Assembly: GCA_945876435.1 (NCBI GenBank)
Contig: CAMCOD010000015.1
Coordinates: 1-41,208, forward strand
Length of the DNA: 41,208 nucleotides
Reading direction: 5' to 3'
Source: an uncultured Clostridia bacterium
Lineage (GTDB): Bacteria; Bacillota; Clostridia; Oscillospirales; Ruminococcaceae
The position numbers were made by a program, and so were the translations under genes. Each line of letters opens with the position of its first letter. Position 1 is the stretch's first letter. Positions 15,362 to 23,031 of the stretch are shown here, piece after piece. The notes under the pieces are model-generated. The model had not been told where the DNA came from and did not search any database. It saw only the letters and a list, made by a program, of their open reading frames with translations.

Positions 15362-15927
15362 GATTCCACAATCGACAGAATGATCACTCCCTGCCGCCGG
15401 GTGAACAGCCTCACCGAAGGATCGGCGCAGCGCAGCTGGCCATCCTCCTGGTAAAACGCCACCGGCCTGGCGGCGGCAAGTCCCAGGCCGGTCATTTTGC
15501 CGTAGGCCTCCTTCATGGTCCAAAGCAGGGTGAAAGCCTCGTCCCGCCGCGGCTGGCTGTCCAGAAAACGCCTTTCTTCCGGCAGGAAAAAGCGGCGGAC
15601 CACCGCTTCCCGGGCGGGAGCGATTCCCTGGGCATCAATGCCAATGGGGTGGTGGGACGCGGCGGCAGCGCAGCAGCCCCCGGTGTGGGTGCCGCTGAGG
15701 AAAAGACCGGCTTCTTCGCTGATGGGGGCGCCTTTTTCACTGCGGCGGATCCGGACACCGGAAAAACCCAGTTCCCGGGCGGCCTGCTTCATCAGCGCCT
15801 GGGTCAGATAGCTGTCCTCCGCCGCTTTTCCCCTGTGCAGCGTGCGGAGAAAGGCTCTGTCCTCCTCATCCAGCAGGGATAACAGCTCCCCGGTCCCTTC
15901 CCCCGCGAGCCAAAGGCAGTACTTCAT
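15352..15927 (-). CDS. 4'-phosphopantetheinyl transferase, Sfp-like
   Basis: Transfers phosphopantetheine from CoA to a serine of a carrier protein. The 191-residue product has the superfamily motifs: SGTHTGG (79-85, the substrate-side SxSHT-like strand), GIDAQ (96-100, Mg-binding Asp98) and LLWTMKEAYGKMTGLGL (135-151, with Trp-x-x-Lys-Glu). This is the Sfp/monomeric type rather than AcpS. No polyketide or peptide synthetase is nearby, so the partner is unknown, possibly the fatty-acid carrier protein. It overlaps sfsA by 4 bases (ATGA) and is the last gene of the operon. Confidence 0.9.
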   Translation of the reverse strand: MKYCLWLAGEGTGELLSLLDEEDRAFLRTLHRGKAAEDSYLTQALMKQAARELGFSGVRIRRSEKGAPISEEAGLFLSGTHTGGCCAAAASHHPIGIDAQGIAPAREAVVRRFFLPEERRFLDSQPRRDEAFTLLWTMKEAYGKMTGLGLAAARPVAFYQEDGQLRCADPSVRLFTRRQGVIILSIVESLS

Positions 15928-16667
15928 TCCTCCACCTCCCCCAAATCTATGGGCACCGGCTTCGCCGCCGTCAGGCTGTCCGGCTCCACCGTACAGTCAT
16001 AGGCAAGAAGAGCCACGCCGGCCTTTTCCGCCTGCCGCAAAGCATGGCCGAAGGCCTCATGGGTGCCCCAGTTGGGCGAAAAGCGATCCGCCCCCTCCAT
16101 CTGGATCAGAAACAGCAAAGCCGCGCCGAAGCCGGCTTCTTTCGCCCGGATCAGCTCCTCAACGTGCTTCAGTCCCCGCTGGGTGGGCGCGTCGGGAAAA
16201 CGGACCAGCCGTTCGCCGCCTGCCGTTTCCTCCAGCGTAACGCCCTTGACCTCCACATACCAGCGTCTTTGGCTGCTCTCCGCCATTAGATCGAAGCGGC
16301 TGCCGCCGTAGGTCACTTCCCGGCGGATGGACAGCAATTTCTCCCCTTCTTCCAAGGGAAGGCGGATCCGCCCGCTTTTCAGCCCCTCCTCCGCCACCGG
16401 ATTGGGCGCCTGGGAATCCAGATTGACCAGCAAACTGCCTGTTTCCGTGGTTTTTTCCACCGCGATCAGGGAAAAGACGGTTTTCCGCTTGCCTTCTTCC
16501 CCCCGGTGGTCCTGCAAATAAACCCTGGCGCCCGGCACAAGCAGCTCCCGGCAGCGGCCGGTATTCTTCACATGGGCCAGCACTTCCCCGCCGTCCAGCA
16601 GACAGCGGGCAAGAAAACGATTGGGACGCTGCAAAAATACAGCGTCCGCAACTTTTGGATATTTCAT
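15924..16667 (-). CDS. sfsA: SfsA family DNA-binding/nuclease-like protein
   Basis: SfsA was described as a DNA-binding regulator of sugar fermentation, and later structural work suggests a nuclease fold. The 247-residue product has the family order: an N-terminal OB-like domain (AVFLQRPNRFLARC, HVKNTGRCRELL) and a C-terminal nuclease-like domain (YGGSRFDLMAE, WYVEVKGVTLE, FPDAPTQRGLKHVEEL). The ATG at 16667 is chosen because the protein then starts MKYPKVADAVF as in other SfsA. Longer readings run into the upstream gene. The stop codon of the ROK gene overlaps this start (TGATG), so it is coupled to the ROK gene. Confidence 0.95.
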   Translation of the reverse strand: MKYPKVADAVFLQRPNRFLARCLLDGGEVLAHVKNTGRCRELLVPGARVYLQDHRGEEGKRKTVFSLIAVEKTTETGSLLVNLDSQAPNPVAEEGLKSGRIRLPLEEGEKLLSIRREVTYGGSRFDLMAESSQRRWYVEVKGVTLEETAGGERLVRFPDAPTQRGLKHVEELIRAKEAGFGAALLFLIQMEGADRFSPNWGTHEAFGHALRQAEKAGVALLAYDCTVEPDSLTAAKPVPIDLGEVEE

Positions 16668-17770
16668 CAGATGGTACCGTCCTCCACAAGTCCCAGAGAG
16701 GGAGAAATAAACTGGCGGCAGGCGGCGACAATGCCTTTGATGCTGGAAAACTCGCTGGCGTCGATCATCAGCCGGGGCATACAGCGCTCCGGAACAAAGC
16801 AAAGAATTTTATTCCGCAGCTCCTCCAGAAAATCACCGGTCAGAATACTGCCCCGGAGCACCACGGCCTCCGGATTCAGCACACAGATATAGTTGACGAT
16901 CACCTTGGCCAGACAATCCAGCAGGTTTTCCCGGATATGGGCGGCGGTGACGGGATGCTGCTCGCTGCGGTAGTCCTGGATCAGCTGGGACAAAGACTGC
17001 TCCAGATAGCCCACACCCTTTTCGTTGCGGCCGCGATGGTCGTCCAGCACCATATAGCCCAGCTCCCCAGCAAAGCAGGAAAAGCCCTTGTACAGCTTGG
17101 TATCCAGAATAATGCCGGAGGAAATCCCCTGTCCGATGTGCAGATACACCACATCCCGGTACTTGGGCTTGAGCTGGGTATTGTAAAAGCCGATGGCTGT
17201 GAGCTTGGCGTTGTTTTCCACATAGGAAGGAATGGTAAAACGCTTGTCCAGCTCCCCTTTCAGACAGAGACCCTCCCACTGTGGGATGCTTGGAATGCAG
17301 GAAACCACTCCTTTTTCATCCACAACGCCGGGGATGCCGATGCCGATGGCCACTGCCGGCGCCACGCAGTTCTGGTTCATGCGCTCCAAAGCGCTCAAAA
17401 GGGTCTCCAGCGGGTCCTTGTCCCCGGAAATATTGATGGAAAAGCGATAAATCACCACACCCACCATGTTGACCACACAGCAGGTCATGGTTCCCTGGGA
17501 AATATACACGGTCAGCACGTTGCCGGAGTCCTCGTTGGTCTGATAAAGCTGGGCGCGGCGTCCTACGCCGCTGCCTGTCATGCCGATGCTGCGGACTTTG
17601 TTTTCCGCCTCCAGCAGATCCACAATCTTGTTCACGGTGGGCAGACTCAGCCCGGTAAGGGCCGCGATCTGCGGCTTGGTCAAAGGGCCTTTGTCAATGA
17701 TGAGACGGTCGATAATATTCTGATTGACTTCCTTCAGATAACGAGGCTGGCCAACAACCTGCTTCCCCAT
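16667..17770 (-). CDS. ROK-family transcriptional regulator (NagC/XylR type)
   Basis: Sugar-responsive DNA-binding regulator by family. The 367 residues carry an N-terminal winged HTH (about 15-70; TKPQIAALTGLSLPTVNKIV) and a ROK domain. The kinase phosphate loop is degenerate (VYISQGTMT instead of DxGGT), so sugar kinase activity is unlikely. The zinc motif CxCGxxGCxE is also missing after GELGYMV. ENNAKL, GIGIPGVVDEKG and GQGISSGIILD fit the fold. It is first in an operon with sfsA and a phosphopantetheinyl transferase. No sugar-use genes are adjacent, so its targets are not apparent. ATG 17770 has GGGGGAGAAG upstream. Confidence 0.93.
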   Translation of the reverse strand: MGKQVVGQPRYLKEVNQNIIDRLIIDKGPLTKPQIAALTGLSLPTVNKIVDLLEAENKVRSIGMTGSGVGRRAQLYQTNEDSGNVLTVYISQGTMTCCVVNMVGVVIYRFSINISGDKDPLETLLSALERMNQNCVAPAVAIGIGIPGVVDEKGVVSCIPSIPQWEGLCLKGELDKRFTIPSYVENNAKLTAIGFYNTQLKPKYRDVVYLHIGQGISSGIILDTKLYKGFSCFAGELGYMVLDDHRGRNEKGVGYLEQSLSQLIQDYRSEQHPVTAAHIRENLLDCLAKVIVNYICVLNPEAVVLRGSILTGDFLEELRNKILCFVPERCMPRLMIDASEFSSIKGIVAACRQFISPSLGLVEDGTI

Positions 17771-17810
17771 ATAACTTCTCCCCCATATACAATAAAAAAT
17801 ACTTTAATTT

Positions 17811-17839
17811 ATTATATCATGGATTTGCAGGTGTTTCCA
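17811..17839 (-). promoter_or_regulatory. Promoter of the ROK-sfsA-PPTase operon
   Basis: TGGAAA (17834-17839), 17 bases, TATAAT (17811-17816) on the minus strand, 40 bases before the ROK start. Confidence 0.6.
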
Positions 17840-17921
17840 GATTCTATTCGATTTTTCATGAAATATTGTCTTTTTTATCTGATTTTCTGTGCAAAAGCGA
17901 TATTTTTTTCGCTAAAACCGG

Positions 17922-17953
17922 AAAAATGCTGAATACGCCGGAGAATATTCAGC
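17922..17953 (-). terminator. Intrinsic terminator after clpC
   Basis: On the minus strand GCTGAATA pairs with TATTCAGC across a 10-nt loop and is followed by ATTTTTC. It is 39 bases past the clpC stop. A second weak stem (AGCGA/TCGCT) lies 15 bases further on. Confidence 0.75.
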
Positions 17954-17991
17954 GTTTTCCCAGAGTATCATTTTTCCTGCTGAAAATTGTA

Positions 17992-20427
17992 TCAGCGCAC
18001 AAGAGCAATTTCCTCCGCCGGCTGTTTGAGGACGGCAGAAGCCTCCTCAAAGGAGAAGGAACCATCCTTCCAGTCCACGGCGATGGCCGCTCCCGGGCGG
18101 AATTTTCCGGACAGCAGCAGGGAGGCCAGGGGATTTTCGATCTGGCGGCGTATGGTGCGGCGCAGCGGCCGCGCGCCAAGCTGCGCCTCGCTGCTCTCCC
18201 GGCAAAGCTCCTCCACAGCCTGCTCGCTGACGGAAAAATGAAGCTGCTGCTGACTCAGCCGCTGCCCCACCTCATCCAGCAGCTTGCGGCAGATGACCCG
18301 CAAAGCCTCCTTGTTCAGCCAGCGGAACACCACGATCTCGTCAATGCGGTTGATGAACTCCGGACGGAACTGTTTTTTCAGCTCCTCCCGGCTTTTGGCG
18401 GCGGCGCGCTGGTAAGTGACCTGATCATCGCTGTTTTCAAAGCCGATGTTGTGGCTTTGTAGGAAGCAGTTCGCGCCGATATTGGAGGTCATAATGATCA
18501 CGCAGCTCCGGAAGCTGACCAGCTTGCCCTCCGCGTCCTTCAGCTCCCCATCCTCCAGCACCTGCAGCAGCAGATCGAAGATGCGGGGGTGGGCTTTCTC
18601 CAGTTCGTCAAACAGAATCAGGGAATAGGGCTTCTGACGAACTGCTTCCGTAAGCCGCCCGCCCTCCTGATAGCCCACATAGCCGGGAGGCGCGCCGATC
18701 AGGCGGGAAACCATGTGTTCCTGGGAAAATTCCGACATATCCAGGCGGATCATGGCATCCTCCCGCCCAAACAGCTCCCTGGCCAGCGCCCGGCAAAGCT
18801 CCGTTTTGCCCACACCGGTGGGTCCCATAAACAGAAAGCTGGCAACCGGCCTTCTGGGGTCCGCAAGACCCGCCCGGCTGCAGCGGATGGCCTCCGCCAC
18901 CCGTTTGACCGCGTGTTCCTGGCCGATGATCCGGCTGTTCAGCCGCTCCTCCACCTGCAGCAGCCGCTGGCTTTCCTCCTGGGTGATGGTTTGGAAGTCG
19001 ATGCCGGTCTGTTCCGCAAGAATGGCGGCAATATTCTCCCTGGTGACCGAATCCTGCCCCAGCGCCCTGTTTTTTCCGGCATCCAGCAGCCTTTGCTGAA
19101 TGGCGGCTTCCCGGTCGCTGATGGCTGCCGCCTGCTCCAGGTCGTTTTTTCGCAGGAACAGCCGTTTTTCCTCATCCAGCGCTGCCAGCTGGGCCGCGTA
19201 AATGTCCTGCGAATGGTCCTGGCGACGGCTGTGGCTGACCTGGGCGGCGGCCTCATCCAGCAGATCCAAAGCTTTATCCGGCAGCCTGCGCTCCGGGAGA
19301 TAGCGGATGGACAGCTTTACCGCCGCCTCCACAGCTTCCGGAAGGATCGTTACCCCATGATGCAGCTCGTAGCGGGGAACCAGGCCCTGAAGCATCTCCA
19401 CCGCCGTCTGCTCCGACGGCTCCTCCACCGCGATCTTCTGGAAACGGCGGGCCAGAGCGTTGTCTTTCTCAATAAAGCGCTTAAATTCGCTCCAGGTGGT
19501 GGCGCCGATGACCTGCAGCTCCCCCCGGGCAAGCTGCGGCTTCAGAAGATTGGCGGCGTTGGTGGCTCCCTCGGCAGAGCCGGCCTCGGTCAGAATGTGC
19601 ATTTCGTCAATAAACAGAATACAGTCCCCCCGGGACAGCGCTTCGCCGATACACTGCTGGATCCGCTCCTCAAATTCCCCGCGGAATTTGCTGCCGGCAA
19701 GGAGAGCCGTCATATCCAGAGCCAAAATGTGTCTGCCCCGCAGGTTTTCGGGAACGCTGTCCTCGGCGATGCGCCGGGCCAGACCCTCCACAATGGCGGT
19801 TTTGCCCACACCGGCCTCCCCCACCAGGCAGGGATTGTTTTTGCTGCGGCGGGAGAGGACACGGATCATCTGCTCCGTCTCCTTTTCCCGGCCGATCACC
19901 GGGTCCAGCTTGCCCCCAAGGGCCAGCTCGGTGAGATCCGTGGAATATTTGCGGAGGACCCCCTCCCTTTCCCGGCTCTTTTTCTGCATTTTGGGCTGTT
20001 CCTCCGCCTGCAGGTTGTTCAGCGTCTCCGTCAGCCGGTCCAGGTCGCAGCCGGCCTCCCTCAGATACTGCCGCCCCGCCGCGTGGGGATTGCGCAGGAT
20101 CTTCAGCAGGATCTGCCGGGTACCCACGCTGTCGCCGCAGCGAAGCAGCTCGTTTAACAGCTGCCGCAACTCCGGGGACAGGTCGTCCGCGCCCAGCCTG
20201 CTGCGGGTGCCTCTGCCGATGCGCCGCTCGATGATGCGGAAAAACTGCTCCGCGCTGATATTCTGCCGGTGGATGGCCGCAGCCGCGGCGCTTTTCCCTT
20301 CCATCATAATGCCCAGCACCACATGTTCCGTGCCGATATAGGTCTGGCCCAGAAATTCCGCGTGCTGCCGTGCCAGATCCAGGGCGCAGCGGGCGCCCTC
20401 TGTCAGTTTCTTTTCCGCTTCGCTCAT
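17992..20427 (-). CDS. clpC: ATP-dependent Clp protease ATP-binding subunit ClpC-like
   Basis: AAA+ unfoldase that feeds proteins to ClpP. The 811 residues show a Clp N-domain repeat (about 5-145), the first AAA+ module with Walker A GEAGVGKT (203-210) and Walker B LFIDEMH (272-278), a middle coiled coil with a UVR-like stretch (about 415-445), and the second AAA+ module with Walker A GPTGVGKT (535-542). ATG 20427 is chosen because the family N-terminus begins there. The reading frame extends upstream only as low-complexity sequence that belongs to another gene. ctsR, mcsA and mcsB, the usual partners, are not next to it. It has its own terminator. Confidence 0.95.
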   Translation of the reverse strand: MSEAEKKLTEGARCALDLARQHAEFLGQTYIGTEHVVLGIMMEGKSAAAAAIHRQNISAEQFFRIIERRIGRGTRSRLGADDLSPELRQLLNELLRCGDSVGTRQILLKILRNPHAAGRQYLREAGCDLDRLTETLNNLQAEEQPKMQKKSREREGVLRKYSTDLTELALGGKLDPVIGREKETEQMIRVLSRRSKNNPCLVGEAGVGKTAIVEGLARRIAEDSVPENLRGRHILALDMTALLAGSKFRGEFEERIQQCIGEALSRGDCILFIDEMHILTEAGSAEGATNAANLLKPQLARGELQVIGATTWSEFKRFIEKDNALARRFQKIAVEEPSEQTAVEMLQGLVPRYELHHGVTILPEAVEAAVKLSIRYLPERRLPDKALDLLDEAAAQVSHSRRQDHSQDIYAAQLAALDEEKRLFLRKNDLEQAAAISDREAAIQQRLLDAGKNRALGQDSVTRENIAAILAEQTGIDFQTITQEESQRLLQVEERLNSRIIGQEHAVKRVAEAIRCSRAGLADPRRPVASFLFMGPTGVGKTELCRALARELFGREDAMIRLDMSEFSQEHMVSRLIGAPPGYVGYQEGGRLTEAVRQKPYSLILFDELEKAHPRIFDLLLQVLEDGELKDAEGKLVSFRSCVIIMTSNIGANCFLQSHNIGFENSDDQVTYQRAAAKSREELKKQFRPEFINRIDEIVVFRWLNKEALRVICRKLLDEVGQRLSQQQLHFSVSEQAVEELCRESSEAQLGARPLRRTIRRQIENPLASLLLSGKFRPGAAIAVDWKDGSFSFEEASAVLKQPAEEIALVR

Positions 20428-20511
20428 AACAATAGCCTGCCTTTGCTTGGAATTTGTCTGTTTACAGCATTGGCGGATCGCCCGGAGATTATTCGCCAAT
20501 ACAAAGAGAAT

Positions 20512-20533
20512 GCCTCTCCCTTTCGGGAGAGGC
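20512..20533 (-). terminator. Probable terminator after the Cys-rich peptide gene
   Basis: GCCTCTCCC and GGGAGAGGC form a perfect 9-bp stem with a GAAA tetraloop on the minus strand, 11 bases after the stop codon. The following tract (ATTCTCTTTG) is only moderately T-rich, so some read-through towards clpC is possible. Confidence 0.65.
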
Positions 20534-20543
20534 CAGGTGGGTC

Positions 20544-20711
20544 TTAGCAGCAGCCGCCGCAGTTGTTGCCGCAGTCGTTGTTGCAGCCGTTGTTGCAGCC
20601 GTTGTTGCAGCCACAGCCGTTGCCGAAGCCGCAGCCAAAGCCATTGCCGTTGCCACAGCAGCAGAAGAGCAGGATGAGAATAAGGATCCACCAGCAACCA
20701 TTACCGTTCAT
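20544..20711 (-). CDS. Small Gly/Asn/Cys-rich protein, 55 aa, possibly spore-associated
   Basis: A 55-residue protein with 13 cysteines. It starts MNGNGCWW, continues with a short hydrophobic stretch (residues 9-16, ILILILLF), then CCCGNGNGFG, and ends with repeated NNGC-type units and a terminal GGCC. A strong AGGAGG ribosome site sits 8 bases before the ATG at 20711, and a stem-loop follows the stop, so this is a true small gene. The short membrane segment plus Gly-rich tail recalls small spore-coat or YjcZ-like peptides of spore formers, but the family is not identified. A sigma-K-like promoter (20742-20770) and the ger operon next door support a late-sporulation role by inference. Metal binding or cross-linking via Cys is possible. 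Confidence 0.8.
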   Translation of the reverse strand: MNGNGCWWILILILLFCCCGNGNGFGCGFGNGCGCNNGCNNGCNNDCGNNCGGCC

Positions 20712-20741
20712 AAAGGATACCTCCTATTTAAGATTTCACAC

Positions 20742-20770
20742 TATCCTATGACTGCTTTGGGGAAAGCGTT
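20742..20770 (-). promoter_or_regulatory. Sigma-K-like promoter of the Cys-rich peptide gene
   Basis: On the minus strand AAC (20768-20770), 17 bases, CATAGGATA (20742-20750). This matches the B. subtilis mother-cell sigma-K pattern (AC, 16-17 bases, CATAnnnTA). No sigma-A promoter of comparable quality is visible here. The pattern is short, so confidence is limited. Confidence 0.5.
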
Positions 20771-20836
20771 CCTGTTTTGCGCAAAAAGGTCAATCCTCCA
20801 TTGTCCCCAATGGCTGCTGCCTGTCTTTTTTCCGCC

Positions 20837-21955
20837 CTATTCCGCCGCCTGCTGCCCGGTTTTGGCCAGAGAGCAGTCCACCGTCACGCTTACGCCGCAC
20901 TGAGGCATCAGCTGGGGCCAGTATTTCTGAATTTGCTTCCAATATTGGGGATAACGGCGCTTCACCTGGTCGCAGAAGCGGAAAATATCACAGCCTCCCT
21001 CCGTAAAGCAGCGCTGGACCACCTCTTGGATCCGTTTCTGGATCTCCTGTTCCACAACCTGGGCGGCCTGCTTCTGCTCCTCCGGAAGCAAAGGTCTTTC
21101 CCCGCTGCCAATGACCTCCAGAATCCGTCCGGAGCAGTCCACATGGAGCTGAAACTGGGGGATACCGTCCTGTAGCTGGGTTTTCACCCGGGTTTTGCTT
21201 TTCTGGATCTCGGTGGAGACCAGCCCCAGCTGCTCATCCTCCACCACCAGCAAGGCCCGTTTGACCTCATCGTTGGCCCAAAGAACACCCTTGGCCTCCT
21301 CCACATCCAGAATATCCACCATTTTTTCCCGGTCAAACACGGCCATACCGGTGACTTTAAACACCGCCTCCTCCCCTTCGCCGATTTTGCTGATCACCGG
21401 CAGATAGGGGGAGGTGCTGTCACCCACCAGCCGCTTCATTACGTCCATAATGGTGGACTGGCCCACCACGCCGTTTTTCTGCCCCTGTTCCAGAATGTCC
21501 CGGATTGCGGAGCTGGTCTGGGCTTTGGTTTGGGACTGGGCATTCAGCAACTCTCCGGCGCTGCCGTCGGCCACCACCAGATAGGTGGAGGGGGAGATCT
21601 CATTTTCCCCGTTAAAATAGTGCAGCTCCTGAAGGATGCCCTCCCTGGCCATGTCGCTGCCCAAAACGATGTAGGTGCTGTTGCCCAGAAAGACCTCGTT
21701 GCCGTTGTAGTGGGTCACTTTGTCGATGGCCTCGCTGATGCTGCGCCCGTCGGACTGTACCGGCTTGCTTTCGCCGGAGGCGGAGCCGTCCTTCTGATCC
21801 GGCGTGGGCTGGTACTGCTGAAAGATCATCTCATAGGCCCCGTCCTTGCGGTCGATGCCCACCGCCTCAATGATGGTGCGCTCCTTCAGCTCCCTGGCCT
21901 CCATACAGCCGCTGAGCAGCAGACAGCAGCACAGGCAGAGCAGCTGTTTCTTCAT
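20837..21955 (-). CDS. gerC: Spore germination protein, Ger(x)C family lipoprotein
   Basis: Lipoprotein subunit of a GerA-type germinant receptor in the spore inner membrane. The 372-residue protein starts MKKQLLCLCCCLLLSGCMEA, with the lipobox LSGC, and continues ELKERTIIEAVGIDRKDG, the typical Ger(x)C opening. The mid-region has GKPVQ-like SIS(E)AID and FLGNSTYIVLG segments, and the C-terminal domain is alpha/beta. ATG 21955 overlaps the end of gerB (ATGA) and is chosen because it gives the signal peptide. It is third in gerA-gerB-gerC. Confidence 0.95.
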   Translation of the reverse strand: MKKQLLCLCCCLLLSGCMEARELKERTIIEAVGIDRKDGAYEMIFQQYQPTPDQKDGSASGESKPVQSDGRSISEAIDKVTHYNGNEVFLGNSTYIVLGSDMAREGILQELHYFNGENEISPSTYLVVADGSAGELLNAQSQTKAQTSSAIRDILEQGQKNGVVGQSTIMDVMKRLVGDSTSPYLPVISKIGEGEEAVFKVTGMAVFDREKMVDILDVEEAKGVLWANDEVKRALLVVEDEQLGLVSTEIQKSKTRVKTQLQDGIPQFQLHVDCSGRILEVIGSGERPLLPEEQKQAAQVVEQEIQKRIQEVVQRCFTEGGCDIFRFCDQVKRRYPQYWKQIQKYWPQLMPQCGVSVTVDCSLAKTGQQAAE

Positions 21956-23031
21956 GCCTTTTTCCTCCTTTTCCGGGATTTCCATAAAAGCAGCAGCGGG
22001 ATCAGCACCGTGCTCACCAGAACCGGCACGCCGGTGGCAAACAGCAGGTAGAACCACTGGTAGCTGCCGTCAATATGGGACATTGCCAGGGTTGCCGCGA
22101 AGATCAGCGCCGCGATCCCAAAGCGCAGATGGGCCTTCTTCCTTTTGGGCAGGAGCTTTTGCAGAAGGATATAGGCTCCATAGGCGAAAAGTCCGCAGCG
22201 CAGCAGGGAGGCGAAGGTCCAGTTGATAATGTGCAGGTAATCCAGCCGGGAGAAAAAGCCGTGTCCCGACAGGCTGGCCAGGGTATATACCGGAAACATC
22301 CGGGTTTTGCCGTAAAGCCCCAGCACCGCTGTGGTAAAGAAGGTCAGCAGGCCGGTGATCAGCAATCCGCCGGTGATAAACGCCAGAAAATCCCGGCGGA
22401 AGCGGGCTTTGGTGCTGAAGGGCTGAAAAATCACCAGCAGAACAACCTCCACATTCTGTCCCCAGTAGGCCAGCGCGGCCATGGCCATGCGGGAAGGCGG
22501 CTCGTAGAAGGGCAAACCGATGTTCAGCCAGTCCAGCTGCCGGAACACGCCGGTAAAAATCAGGACGGAGGACAGAACGATCAGGCCGCAGACGATGAGG
22601 GAGACCCGGGAAATGGCTTCGATGCCCATGGCTACCATATACCAGACCACCAGCACAAACAGCAGGATCACCCAGCGCCGCTCCGCCTGGGGATAGAGGG
22701 CGGTTGTGACGAAGTATTCCGACTGGCTGGCGGCGCCGATGGCGGTGATCAGGCAGAAAAGAAGCTGCCAGATCTGCAAAGGCTTGATCCAATTTGGGGC
22801 ACAGGCGGCGGCACAGTCGGAAAGGCAGCACTGAGGAAAGCGCTTCATCAAAAACAGCAGCGGGATCCCCAACAGCAGCATGGCGAGAAAGTTCACAAAT
22901 GGCAGCAGCAGCGCGCTGCTGCCGTCGATGGCGCTGCGGCTGTTTGGTACCGCCACCAGCATGGTGAAAAAGCGGCAGACCAGCAGCGAAGCCACCAGCT
23001 GCATGGAATTGATTTTGACATTATGGTTCAT
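21952..23031 (-). CDS. gerB: Spore germination permease, GerB/YndE family
   Basis: Membrane subunit of the germinant receptor, belonging to the amino acid/polyamine permease-like superfamily and thought to bind the germinant. The 359-residue protein has about 10 hydrophobic helices, starts with INSMQLVASLLVCRFFTML, and has the WGQNVEVVLLVIFQP segment and a basic C-terminal tail (WKSRKRRKKA). It overlaps gerA by 11 bases and gerC by 4, so the three subunits are coupled. The germinant (amino acid, bile salt, nucleoside) cannot be predicted from the sequence. Confidence 0.95.
   Translation of the reverse strand: MNHNVKINSMQLVASLLVCRFFTMLVAVPNSRSAIDGSSALLLPFVNFLAMLLLGIPLLFLMKRFPQCCLSDCAAACAPNWIKPLQIWQLLFCLITAIGAASQSEYFVTTALYPQAERRWVILLFVLVVWYMVAMGIEAISRVSLIVCGLIVLSSVLIFTGVFRQLDWLNIGLPFYEPPSRMAMAALAYWGQNVEVVLLVIFQPFSTKARFRRDFLAFITGGLLITGLLTFFTTAVLGLYGKTRMFPVYTLASLSGHGFFSRLDYLHIINWTFASLLRCGLFAYGAYILLQKLLPKRKKAHLRFGIAALIFAATLAMSHIDGSYQWFYLLFATGVPVLVSTVLIPLLLLWKSRKRRKKA

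Noticed and set aside
20428-20697. N-terminal extension of clpC of about 90 residues rich in Leu, Arg and Gln
   Set aside because: It is the other-frame reading of the Cys-rich peptide gene. The ClpC family N-terminus begins at 20427.
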